Positions 1 through 7,085 of a DNA stretch of 28,919 bases are shown here, piece by piece. A program made the position numbers and the translations under genes. Where the stretch lies: the NCBI GenBank assembly GCA_964577985.1, contig CAZOAR010000034.1:1-28919 (forward strand), written 5' to 3'. The stretch's first letter is position 1; every line of letters starts with the position of its first letter. The notes under the pieces are model-generated. The model searched no databases and had not been told where the DNA came from. It saw only the letters and a list, made by a program, of their open reading frames with translations. Origin of the DNA: CAZOAR01 sp964577985 (GTDB lineage Bacteria > Gemmatimonadota > CAZMKB01 > CAZNLH01).

Positions 1-14
1 CCATTGCTGCTTCG

Positions 15-86
15 CATGTCATCGCTGCTTTACATGTAATTGTTGCCTCACATGTAATTGTTGCCTAACATGTCATTCCCGCTTGT
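15..86. repeat. 18-bp tandem repeat, about four units
   Basis: Units of exactly 18 bp start at 15, 33, 51 and 69, each beginning CATGT. The second and third units differ only near their ends (TTGCCTCA against TTGCCTAA). The fourth unit merges into the hairpin element that begins at 71, so the array looks like repeated partial copies of that element's end. Positions 1-14 look like the tail of a further unit. No coding signal overlaps it. Confidence 0.7.
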
Positions 87-136
87 CGGGAATCCAATCG
101 TGCAATCAGGCAGATTCCGGACAAGCCGGAATGACA
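71..136. repeat. REP/BIME-like paired-hairpin element, copy 1
   Basis: Two imperfect palindromes lie in inverted orientation around an 18-20 bp spacer. The left is ATTCCCGCTTGTCGGGAAT and the right, read on the minus strand, is ATTCCGGCTTGTCCGGAAT, each flanked outside by GTC. Each half folds into a 7-bp stem with a CTTGT loop. The stem differs between halves by a compensatory C-G to G-C swap. A second copy is at 28868-28919 in reverse orientation and a degraded one at 28700-28755. It lies downstream of the cupredoxin gene, so it might also act as a transcript 3' end structure. No transposase is visible. Confidence 0.75.
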
Positions 137-160
137 CGAAGAAAGTGAGGAAACTCCAGA

Positions 161-862
161 TCACTTGAGCATTGTCATTTTCCTGGTTATTACTTCCCTC
201 CCGTATTGCAGCCTGTAGATGTAGATACCTGAAGGGGCCGCTTCTCCCCTGTCCGTCCTGCCATCCCAGGCAAACGAGTAGCTGCCTCCGGCGAGTTGCC
301 GATCGAGGATCGTCTTGATGACGGCTCCCCTCAGGTTGTAGATCCTCAGAGTCGAATTACGGGTTTCTCCCCCCGGGAGATCAATTGTGAACGTGGTAGA
401 TGGGTTGAAAGGATTGGGGTAATTCTGCGATATCCCTACCGTACTGGGGATGGGGCCGGAATTGCCCTCCGCGTTGTCACCTACTCCCGCCGGCGCCTCA
501 ACGGTGACCGTGCCTTTCATGTCCAGGAGTTCGTGAGGTATGCAGAAATACGGAAAGAAGCCCTCTTCGTTGAATTGGTACGAAAACGTGGGGTCCGAGG
601 AGGTCATCGGCTCATCCCATAGCATCCCTGCATCGGGGTCGGATGAGCCCGTGCCATTTGTCGTCGTATGAGTTCCAGATTCCCATGACCACTTAACGAC
701 CTCTCCCATGGGGATTACTATGTCCCGTGGGGCGAATTCAAAGTTCCTGACCTTGACCTCAACCTCAGCGACTGCATCGTCAATCGGGGTCATAGCGACA
801 ATGAATGTAAACGTCAGTGCGGCAAGCACGGTCCTCGCAAAGCATTTCGCAGCACTCCTCAT
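161..862 (-). CDS. Secreted cupredoxin-domain protein with C-terminal FlgD-like domain
   Basis: A 233-residue exported copper-binding-type protein. The start at 862 is chosen because AGGAGGA sits just upstream and the product then begins with a clean signal peptide (MRSAAKCFAR, then a hydrophobic run, cleavage near AVAE at 30-33). A longer ORF from 958 lacks this logic. Residues 35-122 form a plastocyanin/azurin-type fold with the type-1 copper ligand set visible: His65 (SGTHTT), then Cys107, His110 and Met115 in YFCIPHELLDM. Residues 123-150 are a linker ending in YPNPFNPST, followed by a FlgD-like Ig domain ending RKMTMLK, which resembles the sorting/anchoring tails of FCB-group secreted proteins. 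It probably acts in the periplasm or at the surface as an electron carrier or copper binder; its partner is unknown. A TTGACA box on the minus strand (958-953) could be its -35, but I see no good -10. Confidence 0.88.
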   Translation of the reverse strand: MRSAAKCFARTVLAALTFTFIVAMTPIDDAVAEVEVKVRNFEFAPRDIVIPMGEVVKWSWESGTHTTTNGTGSSDPDAGMLWDEPMTSSDPTFSYQFNEEGFFPYFCIPHELLDMKGTVTVEAPAGVGDNAEGNSGPIPSTVGISQNYPNPFNPSTTFTIDLPGGETRNSTLRIYNLRGAVIKTILDRQLAGGSYSFAWDGRTDRGEAAPSGIYIYRLQYGREVITRKMTMLK

Positions 863-982
863 TATCTTCCTCCTTGTCTCTTTCTGTGATGCAATTTCAA
901 GAAACATCATCGACAGATCTCTTTCTATTTGATGCGTACTTGGGCAGAACGATGTCAAGGCTGGGAAGGAAATGGCGGATTC

Positions 983-2275
983 TCAGGGGCGAGCCTCGGT
1001 TGCTGTTCGTATCGATTTCTCAATATCATCCCTGGCCTTCGGGATATTCCTTGAGAGAACTTCGTGACCGTTTTTTGTGACCAGTACCATGTCCTCTATC
1101 CTCACACCTATCTCTTTTTCCGGTACGTATATCCCCGGCTCGACCGTAAGGATCATTCCCGGCTCCAGCGGAAGGCTGTAATCTCCGGCGTCGTGGACAT
1201 CGAGACCGACAAAATGCCCTGTCCCGTGTATGAAGTATTTTCCATATCCCTTGTCATCGATGAACTGGTATGCGGTCGAGTCGACGTCTTCCCTGTAAAC
1301 GGCCCCGGGCCTGATTTTCTCGATGGCCCTTCGCTGTGCCTCGAGAACGATGTTATATATCTCTGCCTGCTCTTCTGAAAACCTTCCAGACACGGGTAGC
1401 GTCCGGGTTATATCCGCGCAGTAGTGACCGTACCGCGCCCCGATATCCAGGACGAGGAGGTCTCCTTCCTTCATCATCCTGTTGTTATTGGAGTAGTGAA
1501 GCACTGTCGAGTTAGGGCCGGAACCCACGATCGAGGAAAAGCAGGGTCCTTCGCCCCCGCCGAAACGGAACTCGTACTCGACAGTGGCCTCAACCTGATA
1601 TTCGTAAACACCCGGCTCGATAAGCTTCATGGCCTCGGAGATCGCCCGGTCGGTAAGGCTGATCGACTTTCTGATAAGGTCCAGTTCCCCGGAGGACTTT
1701 ACCTGCCGCATGCGTGCTATGACGGGTGAGAGATCTCTTACGGTGATAAAGGGGTTATGCTCCTGAAAAGACCTTATCCAGAACTGGTCCCGCGACATGG
1801 GGCTCGACACGCCGGCCATCTCTGCGGAGAGATGAATCTCCGATTCATTTCTGAGGAAAGTGGCGATATGAGCCTGTATCTTGTCTATTTCGAAGATCTT
1901 ATCCACTCCGAGCTCCTTCTCGGCGTCCGCTCCGGGTCCTTTCTTCGCACCAGTCCACCTCTCTCTGGCTTCGTCTCGCGCGGGCAGATACAATATCTCC
2001 TTGAGAATGCTCCCCCTGGAGCGCAGCCGCTTTCCCTCCGGGAGAAGGATGAGCGCGGCGTCCGGCTGATCGATGCCGGTAAGGTAGTAAAAATCACTTC
2101 GCTGGCCCGCCGATTCATACTCCTCGCCTGAACCCCTTCCCCATACGACGGCCACGCCATCGGCAAGCTCGTCGCTGAGCGCACTTCTCCTATCCTCGTA
2201 CGTATCAGCGGACAGCTGAGCATGTAACAGCGTGCAGATCAGCAGCGACAGTGTGCTGAGTGTAAACCTTCTCAT
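983..2275 (-). CDS. pepP: Secreted Xaa-Pro aminopeptidase (M24B)
   Basis: A 430-residue metallopeptidase that removes an N-terminal residue preceding proline. The start at 2275 has AGGAGGT upstream and gives a signal peptide (hydrophobic residues 5-20, then LSAD), unlike cytosolic PepP of Escherichia coli, so it probably works on peptides outside the cytoplasm. Residues 25-150 match the N-terminal AMP_N domain; residues 195-410 are the pita-bread M24 domain. All five dinuclear metal ligands are visible: Asp277, Asp288, His354 (in HGTGHFVGLDVHD), Glu379 (VEPGIY) and Glu394 (RIEDMV). Length is normal for the family. It lies upstream of the cupredoxin gene on the same strand with a 120-bp gap. 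A good promoter lies at 2361-2333. The symbol follows the family; the paralogue's exact identity is not certain. Confidence 0.93.
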   Translation of the reverse strand: MRRFTLSTLSLLICTLLHAQLSADTYEDRRSALSDELADGVAVVWGRGSGEEYESAGQRSDFYYLTGIDQPDAALILLPEGKRLRSRGSILKEILYLPARDEARERWTGAKKGPGADAEKELGVDKIFEIDKIQAHIATFLRNESEIHLSAEMAGVSSPMSRDQFWIRSFQEHNPFITVRDLSPVIARMRQVKSSGELDLIRKSISLTDRAISEAMKLIEPGVYEYQVEATVEYEFRFGGGEGPCFSSIVGSGPNSTVLHYSNNNRMMKEGDLLVLDIGARYGHYCADITRTLPVSGRFSEEQAEIYNIVLEAQRRAIEKIRPGAVYREDVDSTAYQFIDDKGYGKYFIHGTGHFVGLDVHDAGDYSLPLEPGMILTVEPGIYVPEKEIGVRIEDMVLVTKNGHEVLSRNIPKARDDIEKSIRTATEARP

Positions 2276-2332
2276 TATGTTAACCTCCTGTTGTGCGGAT
2301 CAGGCAGGATGCGGGCGATACTCCCGGAATGC

Positions 2333-2361
2333 AACATATTCAGCCGGACACGGCTTGTCAA
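2333..2361 (-). promoter_or_regulatory. Sigma-70 promoter for the Xaa-Pro aminopeptidase gene
   Basis: On the minus strand TTGACA (2361-2356), 17 bp, TATGTT (2338-2333). Predicted start near 2326, about 50 nt before the ATG at 2275. The 395-bp divergent intergenic stretch 2276-2670 holds this promoter and the opposite-facing one at 2440; I see nothing else in it. Confidence 0.6.
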
Positions 2362-2439
2362 GGACTGTGTGGGCCTTTCGGCGTTCCGTCATGCGCAGGT
2401 CTGGCTGCTTATGCCGCTCCGAGCGAAGGGGCAAAAACC

Positions 2440-2468
2440 TTGACAAATGGCCATTCCAACACTATATT
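2440..2468 (+). promoter_or_regulatory. Sigma-70 promoter for the lytic transglycosylase gene
   Basis: TTGACA (2440-2445), 17-bp spacer, TATATT (2463-2468): five of six bases at -10 and a perfect -35. The transcript would start near 2475, giving a leader of about 195 nt before the gene at 2671. Confidence 0.7.
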
Positions 2469-2670
2469 TAACAAAAATTAAGCAATAACTCGGGTCCCGC
2501 TATATCTGTCTGTTCAACTCTTCAGGATTCGAGCTAACGGGATAATCATTCAGGCAAGTTCAAGAAAGAGCGACTGGACACTGCCCCCTATCAGAGACGC
2601 GTAGCCAGCTATGATGTCATTTCTGAGCGTTGTCTGAGAGGGGCTTTTGCTTTTTGAAGAGGATGCTGCC

Positions 2671-3720
2671 TTGAAAAGACTTATTATGATCGTCTTGGTA
2701 TCGCCCCTGGCGATAGTGATGCACCAGGGCTTCGTTTCCCGTGGGAGCGTGGATGATATCGCCCTTTCGGGTAAACACACCGTCATCAGTCAAGACAACG
2801 AGGGAGGTCGTGAGCAGGAACCGGTCTATGGCGAGCCTTCGAGCTCCTTCCGGCTGGCGCGGGAAAAGTATCCAGCGGAATACAAGGCCTATGCCAGGTT
2901 CTACGCGGGCAGGCGCGGGTGGAGCGAGTTTACGGCACCGGGAATCCCGATTGAGCAGAACAGCCTGGTCATGAAACATATAAGACAATTCCAGACGACA
3001 CGTCGCGTTGATTTTGCGTCGCGTCTCAAACGAGCGGGCACGTATCTTCCCCTGGCGAGGAAGATCCTTGTGGAGAACGGGTTGCCGGGGGAACTCGTGT
3101 GCCTCGCCATGGTCGAGTCCGGTTTTGATCAACGGGCCTTGTCAAGAGCGAAAGCCGCAGGTCCCTGGCAGTTCATGCCGGAGACCGCGCGAATGTATGG
3201 CCTGCGAGTGGATGGTTGGGTCGACGATCGGATGGACCTTGAAAAATCAACGATGGCGGCATCCAGGCTTCTTCTTAAGCTTTACGGCAAGTACCACTCG
3301 TGGGATCTTGTGATCGCGGCGTACAACTCGGGTGAAAAGCGGGTCGATAGAATTACGAGCAGAACAGGTTCCAGGGATTTCTGGAAGCTGGCAGGAAGGG
3401 GATTTTTCAGCACGGAAACCCGGTATCACCTGATAAAGTTTCATGCTGCCGTTACCATAATGAGGGACCTCGATGGGTATGGATTCGCAGATGTGGAGAT
3501 TGACCCACCACTCCTCTTTGAGAAGGTGGAAACGCCCGCGGGAATGACGCTCGATGGGATTGCCCACCTCCTCGATGTTCCCCAGGGGGTATTGAAAGAG
3601 CTGAATCCTCAACTTGTCCAGGCTGAGACTCCTCCCGACGTGCCTCTGTATCCTTTGAGGGTGCCTGTTGGGATTGGGGAGATAGCCGGAGGAAACCTTC
3701 CCGCGGTGCCCGTTTCTTGA
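2671..3720 (+). CDS. Lytic murein transglycosylase (SLT domain, MltD-like)
   Basis: A 349-residue exported enzyme that would cleave the MurNAc-GlcNAc bond of peptidoglycan by intramolecular transglycosylation. I start it at the TTG at 2671, which has GAAGAGGA seven bases upstream and yields a signal peptide (MKRLIMIVLVSPLAIV). The open frame extends to a TTG at 2647 without a comparable ribosome site. Residues 125-245 form the goose-lysozyme-like SLT domain with catalytic Glu149 (MVESGF), then AAGPWQFMPETARMYGL and AAYNSGE, all family signatures. The last 60 residues (LDGIAHLLDVPQGVLKELNP) resemble a partial LysM repeat, which MltD proteins carry in full; I do not call a complete LysM. The next gene's promoter overlaps its stop codon. 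Confidence 0.9.
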   Translation: MKRLIMIVLVSPLAIVMHQGFVSRGSVDDIALSGKHTVISQDNEGGREQEPVYGEPSSSFRLAREKYPAEYKAYARFYAGRRGWSEFTAPGIPIEQNSLVMKHIRQFQTTRRVDFASRLKRAGTYLPLARKILVENGLPGELVCLAMVESGFDQRALSRAKAAGPWQFMPETARMYGLRVDGWVDDRMDLEKSTMAASRLLLKLYGKYHSWDLVIAAYNSGEKRVDRITSRTGSRDFWKLAGRGFFSTETRYHLIKFHAAVTIMRDLDGYGFADVEIDPPLLFEKVETPAGMTLDGIAHLLDVPQGVLKELNPQLVQAETPPDVPLYPLRVPVGIGEIAGGNLPAVPVS

Positions 3721-3744
3721 CATTCCCGGCCCGTTTGTTATATT
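3717..3744 (+). promoter_or_regulatory. Sigma-70 promoter for guaB-ddl
   Basis: TTGACA (3717-3722), 16 bp, TATATT (3739-3744). The -35 box contains the TGA stop of the upstream transglycosylase gene (3718-3720). Predicted start near 3751, leader about 80 nt. Confidence 0.7.
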
Positions 3745-3833
3745 GGGTAAACTCAGGAAAGTATATCTTGTCCTTGATGAACTGCAATCGATGAGATACC
3801 TGAGAGACCTCAATAATTCCCTGGAGGAGCGAC

Positions 3834-5285
3834 ATGAGTATGGAATTAGGCCTCACCTTTGACGATGTGTTGCTCACCCCTCTTCGCTCCTCAGTCCTGC
3901 CAAAAGAAGTAGATATAAGGACACGGCTCACCAGAGAGCTCCGACTGGAAATCCCACTGCTCAGCGCGGCGATGGACACGGTGACCGAATCGTCTATGGC
4001 GATAGCGATGGCACGCGAGGGGGGAATCGGTGTAATTCACAAGAATCTCTCCATCAAGCGACAGGTCGAGGAGGTCGATCGCGTCAAGCGGTCAGAGAGC
4101 GGTATGATTCAGAATCCGTTCACGCTTGCGCCCGACAAGAAGATCTGCGACGCGAGGGAATTGATGCAGAAATTCAAGATATCCGGCGTGCCTATTACCG
4201 ATCGATCCGGCAGGCTTGTGGGTATCATAACCAACAGGGATCTCCTCTTCGAGACGAATTTCGAACGTCAGATAGGCGAAGTGATGACAAAAACCGGGCT
4301 GATCACCGCGCCATTGGGGACCACGCTCGAGGACGCCGTCGACATCCTCCACAAGAACAAGATAGAGAAACTGCCTGTTGTGGACAAGGAGGGAATTCTC
4401 AGGGGTCTTATAACAGTCAAGGATATCAACAAGAAGAAGAAGTATCCCCTTGCCTGCAAGGACAGGATGGGGAGGCTTATGGTTGGGGCCGCGGTGGGCG
4501 CGTCTGAGGATCTGCTGGAAAGGGCTCAGGCCCTGGTGGATGTGGGTGTGGATGTGCTCGTTCTGGACTCGGCGCATGGGCATTCAGAGAGGATTCTGAA
4601 GGCGGCTGAGAAGTTGAAGGCGAATTTTCCGCAAGTGCAGCTGATCGGAGGGAATGTGGCAACCCCCGAGGGCGCGCTCGACATGATACAGAGCGGTGTG
4701 GACGCGATAAAGGTGGGAGTTGGACCCGGGTCGATCTGTACAACCAGGGTTGTCACCGGCATTGGTGTCCCTCAGTACACAGCGATTCGGCAATGTTCCC
4801 GTGTGGCAAGAGAGAACGGAGTACCTCTCATAGCCGATGGAGGAATCCGCTATTCCGGGGACCTGGTGAAGGCACTCGCCGTAGGCGCCGATACCGTTAT
4901 GGTCGGCAATCTGTTCGCCGGGACGAACGAAAGCCCTGGAGAGTCTGTGCTCTACGAGGGCAGAAGTTATAAGATATACAGGGGTATGGGATCGCTCGGC
5001 GCAATGAAGGCCGGTAGCGGCGACCGTTATTTCCAGGAAGGGGAAATGGCAGTTGACAAGCTGGTTCCGGAAGGCCTGGAGGGGAGGGTACCGTACAAAG
5101 GGATGGTTGCGGAGACGATATATCAGATGATAGGAGGACTGAGATCGGGCATGGGATACTGTGGAGCGGCTACCATACAGGAGCTTCAGGAGAAGGCGCA
5201 TTTTATCAAGATCACCAGCCATGGGTTGAAGGAGAGTCATCCTCACAATATCGATGTCACGAAACAGGCGCCGAACTACTCGTGA
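3834..5285 (+). CDS. guaB: Inosine-5'-monophosphate dehydrogenase
   Basis: A 483-residue cytosolic enzyme oxidising IMP to XMP with NAD+, the committed step of GMP synthesis. The ATG follows GGAGGAGCGAC. The TIM barrel is interrupted at about residues 93-205 by two CBS motifs (IMQ/ARELMQKFKISGVPITD and ALEDAVDILHKNKIEKLPV-type segments), the usual bacterial layout. The catalytic loop GPGSICTTR places the nucleophile at Cys302; the phosphate-binding GGIRYSGD and the flap region follow (YRGMGSLGAM, then EGLEGRVPYKG). Full length. The ddl gene follows after 12 bases, so the two are probably co-transcribed from the promoter at 3717. Confidence 0.97.
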   Translation: MSMELGLTFDDVLLTPLRSSVLPKEVDIRTRLTRELRLEIPLLSAAMDTVTESSMAIAMAREGGIGVIHKNLSIKRQVEEVDRVKRSESGMIQNPFTLAPDKKICDARELMQKFKISGVPITDRSGRLVGIITNRDLLFETNFERQIGEVMTKTGLITAPLGTTLEDAVDILHKNKIEKLPVVDKEGILRGLITVKDINKKKKYPLACKDRMGRLMVGAAVGASEDLLERAQALVDVGVDVLVLDSAHGHSERILKAAEKLKANFPQVQLIGGNVATPEGALDMIQSGVDAIKVGVGPGSICTTRVVTGIGVPQYTAIRQCSRVARENGVPLIADGGIRYSGDLVKALAVGADTVMVGNLFAGTNESPGESVLYEGRSYKIYRGMGSLGAMKAGSGDRYFQEGEMAVDKLVPEGLEGRVPYKGMVAETIYQMIGGLRSGMGYCGAATIQELQEKAHFIKITSHGLKESHPHNIDVTKQAPNYS

Positions 5286-5297
5286 CGGGGCGTTGAG

Positions 5298-6257
5298 ATG
5301 AACGAGGAGCTGGGGCGATACAAGGGCAAAAGGATAGCCGTTCTCATGGGTGGGAACTCTGGGGAACGGGAAATCTCGCTGAAGTCTGGTGCGAGAGTGC
5401 TCGATTCTCTTCTCTCACAGGGGTTTGACGCGATTGAAATCGATGTGGACCGTGATATCGCGTCGAGGCTGGTTGCGGAGGGGATTGATGTCGCGCTGAT
5501 AATGCTGCACGGCCGCTATGGCGAAGATGGCACCATTCAGGGGCTGCTGGAGCAACTTGGCATTCCCTATACGGGCTCCGGAGTCCTCGCGTCGGCGCTG
5601 GCCATGGACAAACTGTTCTCCAAGAAGCTCTTTGGTGTTGCCGGAATTCCCACACCCGAATGTGTCGAGATTTCCACCGGGTCGGATATCGACGAGGTTG
5701 TGGATATCATCAAAAGGGCACTGTCGTTCCCGGTGGTTGTCAAACCGGTGGATGAAGGCTCCAGCCTCGGTGTGGTTATCGCTTCCGACGAGACTCGCCT
5801 GAGAGAAGCAATAGAGGAGAATCGCAGGGATTACAGCCGCGTGTTTGCCGAACGATTTGTCGAAGGTACCTCAGTAACGGTCGGGATAGTAGGAATGGGC
5901 CAGCGCACAAGAGCACTCCCCGTCCTGGAATTGAGAGCCAGGAACGAATTCTATGATTACGAAGCTAAGTATACACCAGGCATGACGGAGTTCATATGTC
6001 CGGCACGGCTCGAAAAGAACGTTTATGATCTCACACAGCATTACGCCTTGAGCGCACACAACTGTCTGGGTTGCAGGGGCTTTTCCAGGGTCGACATTGA
6101 GGTCGACGAATCGGGCACACCATATGTTCTGGAAGTGAATACCATACCAGGCATGACCAAGCTGTCAGACCTCCCGGCAGCGGCGGAGGAAGGCGGCATG
6201 AGCTACGGAGAACTCGTTAGCGAAATTCTCAGGAGTGCCTCTCCTGGTTTTCATTGA
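5298..6257 (+). CDS. ddl: D-alanine--D-alanine ligase
   Basis: A 319-residue ATP-grasp ligase making D-Ala-D-Ala for peptidoglycan precursors in the cytoplasm. The N-terminal motif is MGGNSGEREISLKSG, the substrate-loop region HGRYGEDGTIQGLLE and the ATP-grasp core KPVDEGSSLGVV. The YEAKY segment and the C-terminal metal-binding EVNTIPGMT are also present. Length is typical of the short DdlB type. The ribosome site is weak (GGGGCG), consistent with translation coupled to guaB, which ends 12 bases upstream. Pairing with guaB is an operon of convenience, but the wall-related transglycosylase lies just before, so the block is partly about envelope growth. Confidence 0.95.
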   Translation: MNEELGRYKGKRIAVLMGGNSGEREISLKSGARVLDSLLSQGFDAIEIDVDRDIASRLVAEGIDVALIMLHGRYGEDGTIQGLLEQLGIPYTGSGVLASALAMDKLFSKKLFGVAGIPTPECVEISTGSDIDEVVDIIKRALSFPVVVKPVDEGSSLGVVIASDETRLREAIEENRRDYSRVFAERFVEGTSVTVGIVGMGQRTRALPVLELRARNEFYDYEAKYTPGMTEFICPARLEKNVYDLTQHYALSAHNCLGCRGFSRVDIEVDESGTPYVLEVNTIPGMTKLSDLPAAAEEGGMSYGELVSEILRSASPGFH

Positions 6258-6277
6258 TGAGCCAATTGTCATGTTGG

Positions 6278-6296
6278 ATGTGTCATATAGACACAT
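6278..6296. other. Small hairpin between ddl and the carD promoter
   Basis: ATGTGTC and GACACAT form a perfect 7-bp stem around ATATA. There is no T-tract directly after it, so it is a poor terminator. It ends 23 bp before the -35 box at 6320 and could be an operator or an mRNA 3' end. Confidence 0.35.
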
Positions 6297-6319
6297 AATG
6301 GGTGGGCAATATTTTTGTA

Positions 6320-6348
6320 TTGACAACCGAGACAAAATTTCCTATACT
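6320..6348 (+). promoter_or_regulatory. Strong sigma-70 promoter for carD-sigma operon
   Basis: TTGACA (6320-6325), 17 bp, TATACT (6343-6348). One of the best promoters in the window. Start predicted near 6355, leaving a leader of about 180 nt before carD. Confidence 0.75.
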
Positions 6349-6373
6349 ATATATGACTTCTTGTGTGCGGCAA

Positions 6374-6489
6374 ATACAAAAGCTTGTATATAGTGGCACA
6401 ATGGTTGCTTGTTTCTCATGGTAACGATTACCAATCTGGAGATCTCCTTATGGCTGGTATCGCGAGGTGGGAAGATTACGGCCATAAGG
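6374..6489 (+). promoter_or_regulatory. Structured leader of the carD-sigma transcript
   Basis: Three hairpins can be drawn in the untranslated leader. The first is ATACAA/TTGTAT (6374-6389, loop AAGC). The second is TGGTAA/TTACCA (6419-6433, loop CGA). The third is a 9-bp perfect stem CCTTATGGC/GCCATAAGG (6446-6454 with 6481-6489). The third encloses most of a 21-codon open frame. No known riboswitch family is recognised. The 279-bp gap 6258-6536 is otherwise only promoter. Confidence 0.4.
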
Positions 6490-6515
6490 GTATCTTTTCT
6501 TCAATCAATTATTAA
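6450..6515 (+). CDS. Possible 21-residue leader peptide upstream of carD
   Basis: ATG at 6450 follows CTGGAG with an 8-base spacing and opens a frame of 21 codons ending TAA at 6513-6515, 21 bases before carD. The peptide begins MAGIARWEDYGHKG. It overlaps both arms of the 9-bp stem 6446-6489, so translation would change that fold. It is too short to judge by composition and may be chance; no run of one amino acid suggests classic attenuation. Confidence 0.25.
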   Translation: MAGIARWEDYGHKGIFSSINY

Positions 6516-6536
6516 CGATCTCGAGGGAAGGCAGTA

Positions 6537-7046
6537 ATGGCAGATAATTTCGCTATCAACGATAAAGTCATGCACCCCCATTATGGTGCCGGTTACGTGC
6601 GGAGAGAAGGCTTCAAGGAAGTTGACGGCAAGAAAATCAAGTGCATTGAGATCGATACCCTCTTCACGAGGACCAAGGTGTTCGTTCCTCTCGAGAGCAT
6701 CAAGATGGCTGGTTTGCGCAAACCGATCGGGCAGAGAAAGGTCAAAGCGATAATGGATCTTCTCCAGTCTCCCAGGGAGATCCTGCCCAAACGCCATAGA
6801 ACGAGGATTCAGCAGCTCGAACAGAAGCTGAAGACGGGGAAATCCGAGGACTGTGCGGCGATAATGAGGGATCTTTATGAGCGGTACGCCGAGGGAAGCC
6901 TGTCAATGACGGAAAGAAGGATCTTTGAGAAGGTGAGGAACCTTCTTTCCAGCGAAATCGCAATCGCCAAGAACATCACGCTGGCGAAGGGAAAAGAAAA
7001 AATCAACAAGGAATTGGCCAAGAGAGAGAATTCTTCAAAGAAGTGA
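6537..7046 (+). CDS. carD: CarD/CdnL-type RNA polymerase-binding regulator
   Basis: A 169-residue cytoplasmic regulator. The N-terminal 60 residues (KVMHPHYGAGYVRREGF, then KCIEIDTLFTRTKVFVPLE) match the CarD/TRCF Tudor-like RNA polymerase interaction domain that contacts the beta subunit. The C-terminal part (70-150) is helical and basic, as in the DNA-binding domain of CdnL/CarD, which stabilises the open complex at sigma-A promoters. The extreme C-terminus is lysine-rich (KGKEKINKELAKRENSSKK). The ATG follows GGAAGG. A sigma factor gene follows 39 bases later, so the operon supplies two factors acting on the same initiation step. The symbol is by family; CdnL is the alternative name. Confidence 0.9.
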   Translation: MADNFAINDKVMHPHYGAGYVRREGFKEVDGKKIKCIEIDTLFTRTKVFVPLESIKMAGLRKPIGQRKVKAIMDLLQSPREILPKRHRTRIQQLEQKLKTGKSEDCAAIMRDLYERYAEGSLSMTERRIFEKVRNLLSSEIAIAKNITLAKGKEKINKELAKRENSSKK

Positions 7047-7085
7047 GCACTCCCTGATTCGCTGTGAAGAAAGTGAGGTCCCCGG

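Noticed and set aside
15..86. CRISPR-like array
   Set aside because: Units are 18 bp and contiguous with no spacers; no cas genes are present.
3541..3720. Full LysM domain at the C-terminus of the lytic transglycosylase
   Set aside because: Only a partial match (LDGIAHLLDVPQGVLKELNP) without the complete repeat.
4584..5246. 220-codon minus-strand frame inside guaB
   Set aside because: guaB is certain here; the antisense frame has no recognisable features.
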